A stretch of DNA of 64,000 nucleotides, from the NCBI RefSeq assembly GCF_040802235.1, contig NC_133157.1:20849501-20913500 (forward strand). Direction: 5' to 3'. Positions 49,656 to 61,235 of this stretch are shown here, piece after piece; positions within the stretch are counted from its first letter, which is position 1; each line of letters begins with the position of its first letter. The notes beneath the pieces were generated by a model. That model saw only the letters and a program-made list of their open reading frames with translations. It was not told the origin of the DNA and made no database searches. A program made the translations under genes and the position numbers. Source of the stretch: Manis javanica. Lineage: Eukaryota; Chordata; Mammalia; Pholidota; Manidae.

Positions 49656-50634
49656 TGTTGAGAAAATAATTGTAGTAGTTGTCATATTCATTGTTTTTAT
49701 GATCTTAATTGACAAGTTAAATTTTGGTTTTCTTTATAATTTTCTACCAGGACCCCATCTACCAGGGAAAAAAAATGACTCCATTGTAACAAACACTGTG
49801 CTACATTTTATAGGAAATAAGAAAGACATATAGGTTTCTTCAGGCTTCATTATTCCCTTATAACTGAGCAAGGCAAATGTGTTATTGTAACACATGCATG
49901 GCAGGGAATCAGAAGTCATTGTTACACAAATATATGTATGAATATATTGTCCACTTGCAAAATTAGTCTGTACTGAATCATCCTCAAACTTTTATCCTTG
50001 CCTATGGTATCTTAGTTTCTTGATGGTGTACCACCATCCTATGATAAAGTACAAGTGCAATGATCATCAATGACATAAAAATGCAGGATTTTGTTAATTC
50101 ATGAAAACAGTGTTGAAGAATCACTCAGATAACAAGTAAACCTTTACTAAATGAAGATTTGGCAAAATCAGATCAGTTAACAGATGAAAGGAAGAGAATG
50201 GTTTGAATATCAAAAGAGCAATGCCATGGGAAAATTTGATTAAATCCTAAAATATTTTCTAAAAATATCTTCTTTATGATCAAAGGTGAAGCAATGACTA
50301 ATATCATGCATGTAGTCATATAAGTGTGGGGAAATTATGACAAGAAAACAATTATAAGCTATTATAAACAAAATTTTGTTACATATACAATTTAGGTTTT
50401 ATAAATTTATTTCATTTTTTTAAGTAAAATACCAACCAAGCTTTTTTTTTCCTTTTTACTATGAACATTTGGTCTTCATTTCATATTTTTATAAATTAAC
50501 TGATTTTTTTCTTTATACCTTTTGTTGTTGGATAATGAGGACCTCTTATTTAATATGTTATACTTTCAGCAAACAAAAAGTCTTGGGAAACAATAAAAGA
50601 AACTATCATTTGTCCAAATATATAGAATAATTAA

Positions 50635-51060
50635 TTTTGTGTGAGGTTCAAGGTCACTGAGGAAAGACTTCATAGAGGAGATATTGCTTAAAATGGGCCT
50701 TGAAAGATGAATAGTATTTTGATAGCAAGAGAATGTAGGAGGACATTTTTCAAGAGGCACAGTGTAGACCACATTGTTGATGAGGCAGTAGCCACTAAAT
50801 GTCAAGAAGGGTAGTGAGGATACTATGTTGATGGACAGTGACTGTGAACGGGGATGTGGGGGGGACTTGGTGAAGGGGGGAGCCTAGTAAACATAATGTC
50901 CTTCATGTAATTGTAGATTAATGATACCAAAATAAAAATAAAAAAAAAAAAAAGAAGGGTAGTGAGGAGATTAGTCTATTTAAAGACAACAGTTAGTACT
51001 GGAGAGTAATGGGAGCTAAAGATGCAAAGTAAAGATAGAACCAAATTATAGAGAACTGTG
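50635..51060 (-). mobile_element. L2 LINE, antisense, interrupted by an L1 tail
   Basis: GGTCACTGAGGAAAGACTTCATAGAGGAGATATTGCTTAAAATGGGCCTTGAAAG fits L2 in reverse. The copy is cut at 50820 by the L1 tail insert (50821-50951) and continues with GTAATGGGAGCTAAAG. Confidence 0.55.
50821..50951 (+). mobile_element. Very short L1 tail insert with 17-bp TSD
   Basis: About 130 bp of L1 3' UTR (TGATGGACAGTGACTGTGAA to AGATTAATGATACC, then an A-rich tail) closely matches the end of the large L1 at 37200-37317. Identical 17-bp flanks, AAGAAGGGTAGTGAGGA, lie at 50804-50820 and 50952-50968. It landed inside an antisense L2-like copy, in intron 1 of the coding part of the SHOC1-like gene. Confidence 0.88.
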
Positions 51061-51540
51061 ATTTATAAGTTAACTGATTTAATGTTCTTTTCGAGAAACA
51101 GTTTTATTTATTAGGTTTTTTTTTTCATTAGAACATATTTGCTAGTTGTCACATGTGAAATAATATAAAGAACGAAAACAAAAGTTAAGCCATATTATAC
51201 TGTTAAGTGAAAATAAAAGACTTTGCTAAATGGTATATAAATGATGTGTTCTTGGTTTTTGTCAAAAGCCAAGAGACACATACACACACAAACACACATT
51301 TTTGCCTAATCTAGGAAAAAAAGTTTGTAGAACACGAAAAAGCTATTACTGATATTACTAGGGACCTTGACTTTTTCAGTTATATGGTTCTGTGCTATTT
51401 CATGTTTTATAATGTGTATTACCTTTAAATAAAAATAATGTAAATTTAAAAGAAGAGAAAATTTATATTTTCTGAATGTTGAGAAATCAATGTTAACTTT
51501 GATGAATACATTAAAAGATTTTATAATGTCTCTTACACAG

Positions 51541-51661
51541 AGCATAGTTAAAAAGAAGTTTTGCAGAGATGCTTTGTTACTTCGAATCCCTTCATGTTTA
51601 TATCAAGATGGAAATTATGCAGGAGTTACTGATGATACCTTTAGAAGGCCATGGACAAGAG
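51541..51661 (+). CDS. SHOC1: SHOC1-like coding exon 2 (121 nt)
   Basis: The acceptor is tgtctcttacacag and the donor is ACAAGAG followed by gtattt. It enters in phase 0, matching the end of the previous exon, and is open throughout: 40 codons plus one base. The product includes a basic start ([10 protein letters not shown]), a hydrophobic LLLRIPS segment, YQDGNYAG and [10 protein letters not shown]. The mix of charged and aromatic residues looks like real protein rather than chance AT-rich reading. An unrelated open stretch runs upstream of the acceptor by chance. The L-x-L-P-like segment followed by a conserved-looking FRRPWTR is the main reason for the SHOC1 call. Confidence 0.68.
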
Positions 51662-52094
51662 GTATTTTTTTTTTTGCTCAAAAATCTATTTTTAAAATTA
51701 TTTAAGTGTTTAGCACAGTAAATTACTAAGAAAATGCAGTGCTTTCCTCATTAAATAAAAATTCATTTATTCAGTCAGAATTTCAGGAAAGTTATAAATT
51801 AATATTGTTATAATGAAATTTAGGTGACAAACTAAGGAAATGGAAAGCTTACACTAGAGATTATAGAATAAGTGAAAGATATGTAGATGATGAAGTCAAA
51901 ATATTCTGACATTGTAAACATTTGTTGTATTATAATAAGCTCATGCTCAATTATAGGAGGGCTACTTTAAGCTGTAAGGATATATTAACTATATAACTAT
52001 TTTAAAATGTATATGTACAAAGTCATATTTTGCTTTTGTCATGTCATGGACTTAAGAAAGAGATAGCCTCTATGGACAAGTCAAGTTAGTTAAC

Positions 52095-54180
52095 AGCATT
52101 CATTTATCATGTATTTTGTACCAGGCACTGTGGTGCTATGGACACAGTTACATGTGACATCAAAATAGTCCCTGCCCTCAGTGGGCTTCCAGACTGGTAA
52201 GAAGGATGCAGTAGTAAAAACATTAAATATATAAACTAATATGTGGCATTGATAAATGTATAAAGAAGACATAGTAGTGTAATGTGTTATGAAACTTCAA
52301 GAGTAGGAAGTGCTATTTCCTAAGGTGGTTAGGGAAGGGCTTCTATGAAGAGGTGGACATTTGAAATGAGAGCCGAATGATGAGAAGGCAAAAACCGTAA
52401 AAAGATATGAGAAATCTTTCAAGCAAATGCAAAGCTGCGGACTCAGGAATAAACTTGATGTGTGTAAGGAACAAAAAATTAGGCCACTGTGACTTTCAGT
52501 GTAAAAGAGGAGATCTGTATAATAGGCAGTTTGTTTCTGAAAGATAGAAGGCTCTACTGGCCATCATATGGACTTTGCTTTTATTATGGCTGATGTGGAG
52601 AGTTTTTAAGAAATTGAGTGGCATAACCTGATTTATGCTTTGGAAAAATCATTCTGGTTATCTGGAAAGTGGAAGGAGTAGGCTTTGGGAAGCAAGAGTA
52701 GGGACAGGAAAATCAATCAGGAAGCTATTGTAGTGGTTCAGAATTTAGACTACAAGGAGAATCAACACTCTGCATAAAAGATGATGGTGACTTGGATTAG
52801 GCTTATAATAATGGCGATCCGAGAAGGGGTTGAAATTGGGATTACTTTAGGGGTCGAGCCAACAGTGAGAGGTTAAGAAAGAATTTCTTTTATGTTTTTG
52901 ACCTGAGCAACCAGGTGAATGGCAGTCCTGTCTCCTAAAATAGGGAAAGACTCATGGGGGAGCCAGTTTGTGGCTGGAGTCAATAGACATCTAAATGGAA
53001 GCATCAAGAAGGCAATTGATTATATTAATCTTGAGCACAGATGGAGTTTCAAATTGGAGTCATCATTATGTAGGTTGCACATAAACTCACGGAACTGAAT
53101 AAAGTCACTCAGAGCATGAGTATATAGAGCAGAGAGCCTCAGACAGAACCCTGGAATCCTCTGACAGTTAGAAGGCAGATAGAGTAGGAGGAACCAGCAA
53201 AGAAGACAAGTGAACTATGAAAACCAAATGAATGTGTTATTGTAGAATTTAAAGAAGAAAGTATCTCAAAAAAGAGAAAGTAGTCAAAAGCATTGATTAC
53301 TGCTAAAGGTCAAGTAAGATGAGAATAGTGAGGGACCTTAGCCTGACTAAATGTAGATCATTGATGACCTTGGTAAGAGTAATTTCACTGGAATATTGGG
53401 TATGAAAGCCTGATTAAAAAATATTGAAATGAAAAGTGGGACGTAAGATGATGAATATAGACAACTCTTGAGGAATGACACTAGCTGAAGGAGACATGGG
53501 GTAAAGAAAGTTTTGTTATTGTTGTTTTTAGATGTGTGATTTTTAAAAAATGTGTGATAGAGACTGTAAAATGTTTGTCAATGGAAATGATCTTGGTAAA
53601 AAGAGAAAATTATGATTCAGCAAAGAAAAAGTTTAGCTTAGTAAAAAAGATAGTATCAAGAGCACAACTGGAGGAGTTGGTATTAGATAATAAGCCAGGA
53701 TAGTTCTTCTCTTGTGATGGGAGGCAAGGTTTGTAGGTACTTACGCCAATGAGATAGTAGAATTGGTGGTAGAAAATGAGGCAGTTCTTCTCCATTTATA
53801 TCAATTTTCTGTTGTCTCAAACAATGAGAAAGCCAGTTTTACTAGGAAGGTGTACTATTATCATCTGTCAATGTTGGATGCCCATTTGAAATTTACGGTC
53901 ATAATTTGAAATGAGTTCATGCAACATGGCTGGGCAATTTTTTTTCCAATAATTTTCAGCTGTTCTAGTCTATATAGAAAAAGTTGAGAATAGGGGTTTT
54001 CTTAAGTCAGTACAAAGGAAAGAGAGGCAAAGGAATCAAGTCTTTGTAAGGGTGAGATTATGGGAGTGACCACGAAACCTATACTATATGAGAAAGGACA
54101 TGAGGACATGAGGGAGGATGACTATTAGAAAAATGAAAAGGTCAATGGATTGAAGGTCTCAGTGAGGTTGGAAATAAAGT
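52095..54180 (-). mobile_element. Long L2 LINE, antisense
   Basis: Starting at the L2 3' end in reverse (CATTCATTTATCATGTATTTTGTACCAGGCACTG, CCCTGCCCTCAGTGGGCTTCC), the repeat runs through GGGAAGGGCTTCTATGAAGAGGTGGACATTTGAAATGAGAGCC and TTTATGCTTTGGAAAAATCATTCTGG. It reaches TTTTGACCTGAGCAACCAGGTG and a far end near 54180. At about 2 kb it is a long L2-type copy in this orientation. It fills most of the intron between exons 51541-51661 and 55127-55214. Confidence 0.65.
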
Positions 54181-54274
54181 ATAGTATTCATCAAATTGCT
54201 TCTGTAAAAGTACAGAAGGAAAAAAATGTCATTTCTCCCCCCCTTTTTTTTCTTTTCTTCTTTAAAAAAAAAAT

Positions 54275-54525
54275 AACACTCAGATTTTACTGGGCATTTA
54301 CAGTATGTCAGGCAATGTTCTAAGTAATTTATATGTCTTGTCACATTTAATCTTTACAACAACACTATAGAAAGACCATTATTATTCCTAATTTGTAGAT
54401 AGGAAACTGAGGTACAAAGAGGTTAAGAGATTTACCCAAGATCATACAGTTAATAAGAACATAATAAGCAATCTAGGCAGGGTGATTCCAGAACTTATAC
54501 TCTTAACCACTAAACTTTCATGTTG
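54275..54525 (-). mobile_element. MIR SINE, antisense
   Basis: CATTTACAGTATGTCAGGCAATGTTC, TAGATAGGAAACTGAGGTACAAAG, ACCCAAGATCATACAG and ACTCTTAACCACTAAAC give an almost complete reverse MIR. Confidence 0.82.
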
Positions 54526-55126
54526 TTTCAGTGAGGCACAGACTAGGATGTTAAGAGATTTCTTAACTGTAACAAAAGTAGTAAGAAGTAACATTGGTGG
54601 TAGGATACAGATCTTTTAACTCTTCATTCAAAGTTGCTTCTTCAGACACTGCTGTATGACATGCTTCCTGTCCTTAAGGAACAAGAGGTCAGTTTTAGAT
54701 ACATGAAGTTTTTAAATATGACTGTATATGATTAAGCACCAGAGTGCATGTTAACTCACAATATTATGGCCCTTCCATGGGAATATATCAGCATGAGCTA
54801 GGACGGTTAATAAAGGCTTTATGAGGAATAACATGAGCTGTTGAGCTATCTGGGGTGGTGGTGCTATATAAGCAGAAAAGAGGCTATAAAAATGAGGACA
54901 TTATGTTTAGGTGATGTTTTTCTGTCTGTAATTGAGAGATTTTTGGTGGGAGGATTGTAGTAATGAGAATGATTATTTAAATATTTGCAGTTGGGTATAA
55001 CTGGAAAAAATTACATTTGCAAACAAATGAAGATAATACCATAACATAAAAGGTGAATGTTTAGCTTCCTTATATTAAGTGTAAAAGAAAATTCTAGATG
55101 CTAATATTTACCATTCTCCTTTCTAG

Positions 55127-55214
55127 TCTCACCTGTTTCAGTTTGGGGAATGAAAGACACCTCAATTTTGGATCAATGGAAAGCAAGTCTCCTTGTGGAG
55201 GAGTTCCTTGAGAA
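55127..55214 (+). CDS. SHOC1: SHOC1-like coding exon 3 (88 nt)
   Basis: The acceptor is ccattctcctttctag and the donor is GAGAA followed by gtatgt. It needs one base from the previous exon, which is exactly what that exon leaves, and is open in that frame. The product starts [13 protein letters not shown] and ends [15 protein letters not shown], an acidic, probably helical stretch. It ends with two bases left over (phase 2). The next exon I can see, at 62916, is open only in phase 1, so another exon should lie between them. Confidence 0.63.
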
Positions 55215-55624
55215 GTATGTGTCCTTAACCTCAAATTTTCCCTGTTCATCTAGAAGATAAACAATTAGTTCTCCAGGCACCTCCAGAGTGAAAATACTTT
55301 GCTTTATATCCTCACAGATATTTTTTTATCTGGGGAAAAAACCCTAACCTGAACCACAAAGAGAGGTTAATAGAAGTGATTTACATCCGCTTTCTATCTT
55401 TCTCTCATTTATCACATATTAACTATTCTCTACGCGTTTGGGTTGCAAAAGACAGAAATATAGCAAATATGTTATTATGCTTTTAATCAATAAGTAACTT
55501 TTTTGTAAAAATTGTCTATAGAAAGTTCTTTATATTAAAATCAGGAAATTTGTTTCCTGTAATAGTAGTGCAAATATAAGGCTATTTTTCTAACATACTT
55601 TGACAAAACATTATTTTAATTGAA

Positions 55625-55830
55625 TCATTCATCAAATATTTAATGGATGCCATCCTGTATGCTGGATAGAGGATACAAACCAAAATAGGACCCAGTCTCT
55701 ACTCTCAAGGAACACAAGAAAATGGGAATAGAGATTTATAGATAATTTAATTATAATACAATTTTGGAAGTACAGTAACAAAGGTAGAAACACAGAGCAT
55801 AATAGGAGGAAGAACTTCTAGCTCATTCTA
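55625..55830 (-). mobile_element. L2 LINE 3' end, antisense
   Basis: ATCAAATATTTAATGGATGCC, CTCTCAAGGAACACAAG and a short tail of the L2 in reverse lie in the intron after exon 55127-55214. Confidence 0.5.
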
Positions 55831-56054
55831 CATTGTAAACATAGACATAAACTGGAAATTTCAGTGCATATGTAAACAATGTATTGCTTCATTTCATTCA
55901 AAGTGTTGATCAAACTCAGGAAGGAGTTAATTATTCACATTTCAAGTTTTAGTAATTTAAGTGTTCCTTAGTTGCCCTCTGAATAAACAAATAACCAATT
56001 CAAATGTTTCCAGACTCAAAACACAAGAAGCCCAATATTCCATTTCTGTCATCT

Positions 56055-56477
56055 GGAAATTTTTTAAATTGAAGTATAGTTGATATATGATATTAGTTTC
56101 AGGTGTACAACATAGTAATGTAGCAATTTTATAAATTATGAAGTTCACCATATGATATTAATTAACATATATATTATTGACTATATTCTCTATGTTATAC
56201 TCATCATCCCCATGACTTATTTATTTTATCATTGGAAGTTTGTACTTCTTTATCTTTTTCACTATTTCGCCCATCACCCTGCCCCCATTCCTATGGCAAC
56301 TACCTGCTTGTTCTCTATATTTATGAGTCTATTTCTGGTCTGTCTTTGTTCATGTAAGTGAAGTCATATGGCATTTGTCTTTCTCTGATTTAGTTCACTT
56401 AGCATAATACCCACTAGGCCTATCCATGGTTTTCCAAAGGGTAAGATTTCATTCATTTTTATGGCCGGGTTATATTC

Positions 56478-56556
<79 letters not shown>

Positions 56557-56945
56557 ACATCTTCTTTATCTAGTTGTCTATTGATAGACACTGAAGTTGC
56601 TTCCATATCATGACTGTGGTAAATAATGTGGCAATAAACAGAAGGGTGCATCTATCTTTTCAAGTTAGTGATTTTGTTTTCTTTGGATAAATTCCCAGAA
56701 ATGGAATTACTGGGTCATTTAGTGTTTCTGTTTTTTATTTTTTGAGGGTGCTCCATACTGTTTTCCATAATGACTGCACCATTTTACATTCCCATCAACA
56801 TTGCTGGAAGGTTCCCCTTTCTCTACAGCCTCACCAATACTTGTTATTTCTTGTCCTTTTCATACTGCCCTTCTGGCAGATGTGAGGTGCTTTCTCATTG
56901 TAGTTTTGATTTGCATTTCCCATTTTGTCATGTGGGAATTTAAAA
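56055..56945 (-). mobile_element. Antisense L1 carrying a long (TG)n
   Basis: The 3' end in reverse starts at about 56055 (AATTGAAGTATAGTTGATAT, GTTTCAGGTGTACAACATAG) and runs through TATGGCCGGGTTATATTCC into a 73-bp (TG)n. It then continues past TGGATAAATTCCCAGAAATG to TTGATTTGCATTTCCC near 56920. It lies in the large intron before the exon at 62916. The minus frame 56364-56651 is a shadow of the dead ORF2 plus the microsatellite. Confidence 0.8.
56481..56553. repeat. (TG)n microsatellite inside an L1
   Basis: About 36 TG units without interruption, in the middle of the antisense L1 at 56055-56945. In L1 consensus reading this is a short 'tgtgtgtg' tract, so it is a local expansion. Confidence 0.97.
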
Positions 56946-57084
56946 GTCAGGTTAGAAAGATAGAATCTAAACATATAAAAAATTAACAATGTAAGGCCTA
57001 AATGAAAATATAAGATGATAAAGTCTGTCACAAAACATAAAGCCAGTGCAAAGTGTCTATCACATGACTAAGCTGCACAGTGAG

Positions 57085-57235
57085 GAAGCAGAAAGGTGCA
57101 GTGAAAAGAGCTCTTCACTCTGAATGAAAAGATATGGATTTCAAGTCTTGATTTAAAATATCAAGTGCTAACTCTTGACAAACCATTTTATCTCTCTGAC
57201 TCTCACTTTCTTTATCAGTATAATAATGCTGGATC
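57085..57235 (+). mobile_element. MIR SINE, sense
   Basis: GTGCAGTGAAAAGAGCTCTTCAC, ATATGGATTTCAAGTCTTG and CTCTCTGACTCTCACTTTCTTTATCAG follow MIR. Confidence 0.65.
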
Positions 57236-57395
57236 TGTGCTTTCCCAAACTTTTATGTGCATATGAACTACCTGAGGATCTTATTAAAAATGGAGAGTCT
57301 AATTGTCTGTCTATGTGGGGGCCTGAGATTTTGTATTTTTCATATGATCCTAGGTATGATGATGCTACTGGTCTAAGAACCTACTTGGAATAACA
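57236..57395 (+). mobile_element. MER5A-like DNA repeat
   Basis: CTTTCCCAAACTTTTATGTGCATATGAACTACCTGAGGATC, a GGGGCCTGAGATTTTG core and the closing GGTCTAAGAACC fit a MER5-group hAT element. It abuts the 3' end of a MIR. Confidence 0.6.
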
Positions 57396-57449
57396 AGATA
57401 CAAGATGATCTCTATGATCTGTTTTCACTTGATGAGTTAGATTGGTGGG

Positions 57450-57620
57450 GCTGTGCATTTATATGCAGGAGAGATCAGCTTCACAAAGTAAACTAAGCAT
57501 GAGCTGGACATTGAAGGAGAAACTAACTTGAGAAAAAGCATTTCAGGCAAGAGAAACAGCGTGTCTGAAGGCATAGAGGCAGAAATATTCAATAAGTGCC
57601 TAATAAAGGCAATGATTAGG
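57450..57620 (-). mobile_element. L2 LINE fragment, antisense
   Basis: GAGCTGGACATTGAAGGAG, AAAAAGCATTTCAGGCAAGAG and GTGTCTGAAGGCATAGAGGC are a typical reverse reading of the L2 3' region. Confidence 0.5.
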
Positions 57621-57689
57621 CTACTTTGGCTCAAACAAAAGGTTCATGTATAACAGAAATGAAAGGCTCTGAGGAATGGACACCGATCA

Positions 57690-58130
57690 TCTCTGACCTT
57701 CCATTCATTCTGCAGTACCAAGATAGAGTCCATGGCAAGGAAGGTGGTATTAGTGTCACCACCTAGAATAAAATTTACATTTCTCAGCCCCCCTGTAGCC
57801 AGACATAGCCAGATGACTAAATTCTTCCCAGTGGAAGGATATAAGCAAAAGAGATGTAAGCAGTTTCTGGAGAATGTCCTTAAAAGGAAGCAGCATGTTT
57901 TACTCTTACTTTTCTCCTTTCTGATGCTGGAATACAGCTGTAGTGACTGGCTGCAGCAGCTACTTTAGACTTCACTGACAAGTACTAAATCTGGCAGTCA
58001 GAAGGAGCCTCAGTCCCTGACAAAATGGTGGAACTGCCTTACTAGCCATGAAATTCTGACAAACTTTTTGTGTGTGTTTAAGCCACATTAATTGCTTTTT
58101 ATTTCATGCAGTAAAATTTAATTTTTTAAA
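57690..58130 (+). mobile_element. Probable interspersed repeat (LTR- or MER-like)
   Basis: ACCACCTAGAATAAAATTTAC, CAAAATGGTGGAACTGCC and TTTAAGCCACATTAATTGC, in that order, remind me of mammalian LTR/MER repeats that end 'gtttaagccac'. I cannot name it. It lies in the intron before the exon at 62916. A chance acceptor-like site at 57715 is discussed among the rejected items. Confidence 0.35.
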
Positions 58131-58914
58131 GGACTTAGTTTTTTAGAACAGTTTTTGGTCCATAGCAAAATTGAGCAGAAGGAACAGAGATTTCCCATGT
58201 TAACATTTAATCTTAATTAATTCCAAAGCTACTGCTGTTTGTTACCTAATAGAACTAATGAACTATACCTAATGGAATAAATATTCTGATCATTAGCACC
58301 TAGATTTCCTAAATCTTGCTTTCCCTCCCTTTCTAACCTCTCTTTGTTTCTTGTTCCTATGTTTTTACTTCTTAATATTAATTCTAAGGCCTCAAATCTT
58401 TTACTAATCTGTTGGCAAATGAGTTTTAACATATATGGCAATTTTCTACCATGTGTTCCTAAAAAACTTATGTTCTTTAAAAATGTACACCAAAAATAAC
58501 AGGGTATACAGGAAAATATGCTTCTGTAATCAAAGCTGTGTAGCTTGAAAGAGTACTAATAAAATTAATAGAATTCTAATTTAAAAAATCATCAGCATAT
58601 TTAAAAGACATGTTAAATTCCTAAAACATAAATACATATTAGAATAAATATAGCACTTTGAAAAAAAGGAAGATAGCTTGATGGACAGGCCAATGGAGGG
58701 GTTGAGGCTATTAAATTTTGGAGACAAGGGAAAAATACAAAAAGATCAGAGAGAACCATGTAATAAACTTCCTGGCTTCCAGGACACAGCACATGGCCAA
58801 AAGAGTAAGAGGAAGAACATATAACAGTATTATCTGTTTCTCTGGGGCTTGCTGCATTCAAATGAATGCAGGACATTGAACACATTTTTATTAACTGCAT
58901 AACTAATAACAACT

Positions 58915-59065
58915 TGCTGAGTGGATATTACTATCTCAATATGGTATACAATAAACTAAGACTCACATTAAGTAACTTGCCCATATTCTTGCTGCAAGTC
59001 CATAGTTGGAGCTAGAAATCAATACTCAAATCCCAGTCTGTCTGAGTTCAAGCTTTATAATCTTT
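58915..59065 (-). mobile_element. MIR SINE fragment, antisense
   Basis: AAACTAAGACTCACATTAAGTAACTTGCCC, GTCCATAGTTGGAGCTAG and CCCAGTCTGTCTGAG match reverse MIR. Confidence 0.6.
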
Positions 59066-59087
59066 TGTTTGCTTCATTTATAAAACG

Positions 59088-60700
59088 GCTTTATTCAGAT
59101 ATAATTCATATCTATATAATTCACCCACTTAAAATGTCCAAGTCAGTGGCTTTTAGTATATCCAGAGTTGTATAACTATCACCACAATCAATTTTAGAGC
59201 ATTTTAATCAGCACAAAGAGAAATCCTATACCTATAAGCAGTCATTCCCCATTCTTTCCCTCCTTCCCCAGACAGGCAACCACCAGTCTACTTTCTGCCT
59301 CTCTGGATTTGCCTGTTCTGGACATTTTATATAAACAGAGTCATACCAAAGTCATGCATCAATTCCAGCGTGGAGTGGGAAGGGTGTTCCCCACACCAAC
59401 AAGCAATGCCCTGATTCTAGCTGGGTGTCCTACAATTCAACTCAATTCTGACACTGTCTACCAGGTAATGGCATCAGATCCCACATGTTAAGGGCTCAGT
59501 GCTACAGAACTGCCCCACCCTTGCTTGTAAGTCAAGATTATCACCTGTGCTTCTGACTGACTACCTGGCTACAGATTCCAAAGAACCCCTCCTTGGGTGC
59601 AATCAGTTTGCTAGAGAGACTCACAGAATTCACAGAAATATTTTACTTACTAAATTACCTGTTTATTATTAAAGGATATAACTCAGGATCAGCCAGATGG
59701 AAGAGATGCATAGGGCAAGGCATGGGGAAAGGGCATAGAACTTCCAAGCCCTCTTCCATTGTGCCACACTCCCAGCACCACTGTGTGTTCACCAAGCCAG
59801 AAACTCTCTGAACCCCATCCTTTTGTGTCTTAGGAAGGTTTCATTACTCAGGCATGATTGATTAAATCATTGGCCAATGTCAACTGACTCAACCTCCAAT
59901 CCCTTTTCCCTTCCTGGAGGTCAGTAAGGTGGGACTGAGAGTTCCGTCTATCTAGTCACATGATTGGTTCTTCTTCCCCATCCTTGGTGCTTTACAAAAG
60001 TCACCTCATTAGCATAACCAAAGACACCTTTATTGCTCTCAACACTTAGGAAATTCTGAGGGGTTTAGGAGATCTGTGCCAGAAACAGGGATGAAGAACA
60101 AATATATATTTATTATAAATCACAATATCATACATACAATATGTGATCTTTTGTGACTAGCTTCTTCCAGTTAGCATAATGTTTTTCTAGGTTCGTCTGT
60201 ATGCTCTCATGTGTCAGCACTTCATTTTTTATGGCCAAATTATGTTCCATGTTTTATAGACATACCACTTTTATTTATGCATTCATCAGTTGAAGAACAT
60301 TTGGTTTGTTTCCACTTTTTGGCTATTATGAGTAATGCTGCTATGAACATTTGCGACAAACTTTTGTGCATACATATGATTTCATTTTTCTAGTAGAGGA
60401 ATTGCTGAGTCTTATGGGAACTCTGTGTTTAACTGTTTGAGGAATTGCCAGACTGCTCTCCAGCAGCTGTACATTTTACATTCCCACCAGCAGCATGTGA
60501 AGGTTAAAATTCATTTACATCGTTGCCAATACTTTCTTGATGGTATCCTTTGAAGCACAAATTTTAAAAATTTTAATGAAGCCCAATTTATCTAGTTTTT
60601 TTTGTCACTCATGCTTTTTATGTCACTTGTCATATCTAAGAAGGCTTTACCTAATCTAAATATCTAAAGGGTTTACTTCTGTATTTTCTTCTAAGAGTTT
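59088..60700 (-). mobile_element. Antisense L1 3' end split by an LTR
   Basis: The first half (59088 to about 59345) reads in reverse as an L1M 3' end (GGCTTTATTCAGATATAATTC to ATATAAACAGAGTCATA). The second half (about 60131-60700) resumes at CATACAATATGTGATCTTTTG and continues through ATTATGTTCCATG to TGTCACTCATGCTTTTTATG. The LTR at about 59346-60130 sits between them, so the L1 is older than the LTR. Confidence 0.72.
59346..60130 (+). mobile_element. Old LTR, copy B, inside an antisense L1
   Basis: It is homologous to copy A at 26280-27250, with blocks in the same order (CTACAATTCAACTCAATTCTG, GATCCCACATGTTAAGGGCTC, CAGCCAGATGGAAGA, CACCTCATTAGCATAAC, ATCACAATATCA). It lacks the L1 tail present in copy A. 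The flanking L1 text joins up when it is removed. Exact ends are uncertain. Confidence 0.65.
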
Positions 60701-60734
60701 ACCTGGGATTTTTTTTTTTTTAAACAAATCCAGT

Positions 60735-61235
60735 CATGAGCTGTTATGACTCACCAATGGTATCCCATTTAACCTGGAATAAAATCCAAAGTTCTTACTA
60801 AGTGTTACGAAGTCCAGCATGGTCTCATCCTTGCCTATCCATTTAAACTTACTCTGTTCCAGTCACCCTGAACAGTCTGCTGTTCTTATACCAACCTTGT
60901 TCCTCCCCTTTAGGCCTTGAATGGCTTACTCCCTTTCGTTTTTCAGGTAACTGCGGAATTATCAGCTCCTCAGAGGGCTGTTTGCTAACTACTACTGTCT
61001 CTAAAATATACTTCTTACCAACTCTCTCACTGTTACTTGATAGCCTAATATTATATTTCATTCATAACATTTTTTTAACCACCTGACATTTTAAAAAAAA
61101 TTTATTTGTCTATAGTCCCATTAGCAGGTAAGCTTCATGGGACAAAACCTTGTTTTGTTTACCACTCAATTCCCAGTGTCTAAAATAGTGTTAGCACATT
61201 ATAGATACTCAATAAATATTTAAGTTAAAAATATT
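60735..61235 (+). mobile_element. L2 LINE, sense
   Basis: AATAAAATCCAAAGTTCTTACTAAG, GTCCAGCATGGTCTCATCC, TTCAGGTAACTGCGGAATTATCAGCTCCTCAGAGGG and TAGATACTCAATAAATATTTAAG follow the L2 consensus order to its 3' end. Confidence 0.65.

Noticed and set aside
55318..55490. Acceptor-like site followed by 57 open codons, with a 103-base intron from 55214
   Set aside because: It is in the right phase and has a decent acceptor. Every GT that could serve as donor gives the wrong outgoing phase for 62916 and is weak. Kept only as a remote possibility, for example in combination with 57716-57743.
56364..56651. Minus-strand frame rich in Thr-His repeats
   Set aside because: Translation of the (TG)n microsatellite within dead L1 ORF2.
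57716..57743. 28-base exon-like segment with good acceptor
   Set aside because: It lies at the edge of a likely interspersed repeat. It fits only if preceded by another unsupported exon.
58509..58543. 35-base segment of suitable length for the missing exon
   Set aside because: The length (2 modulo 3) and frame fit, but the acceptor has a poor pyrimidine tract and the donor GTGTAG is weak.
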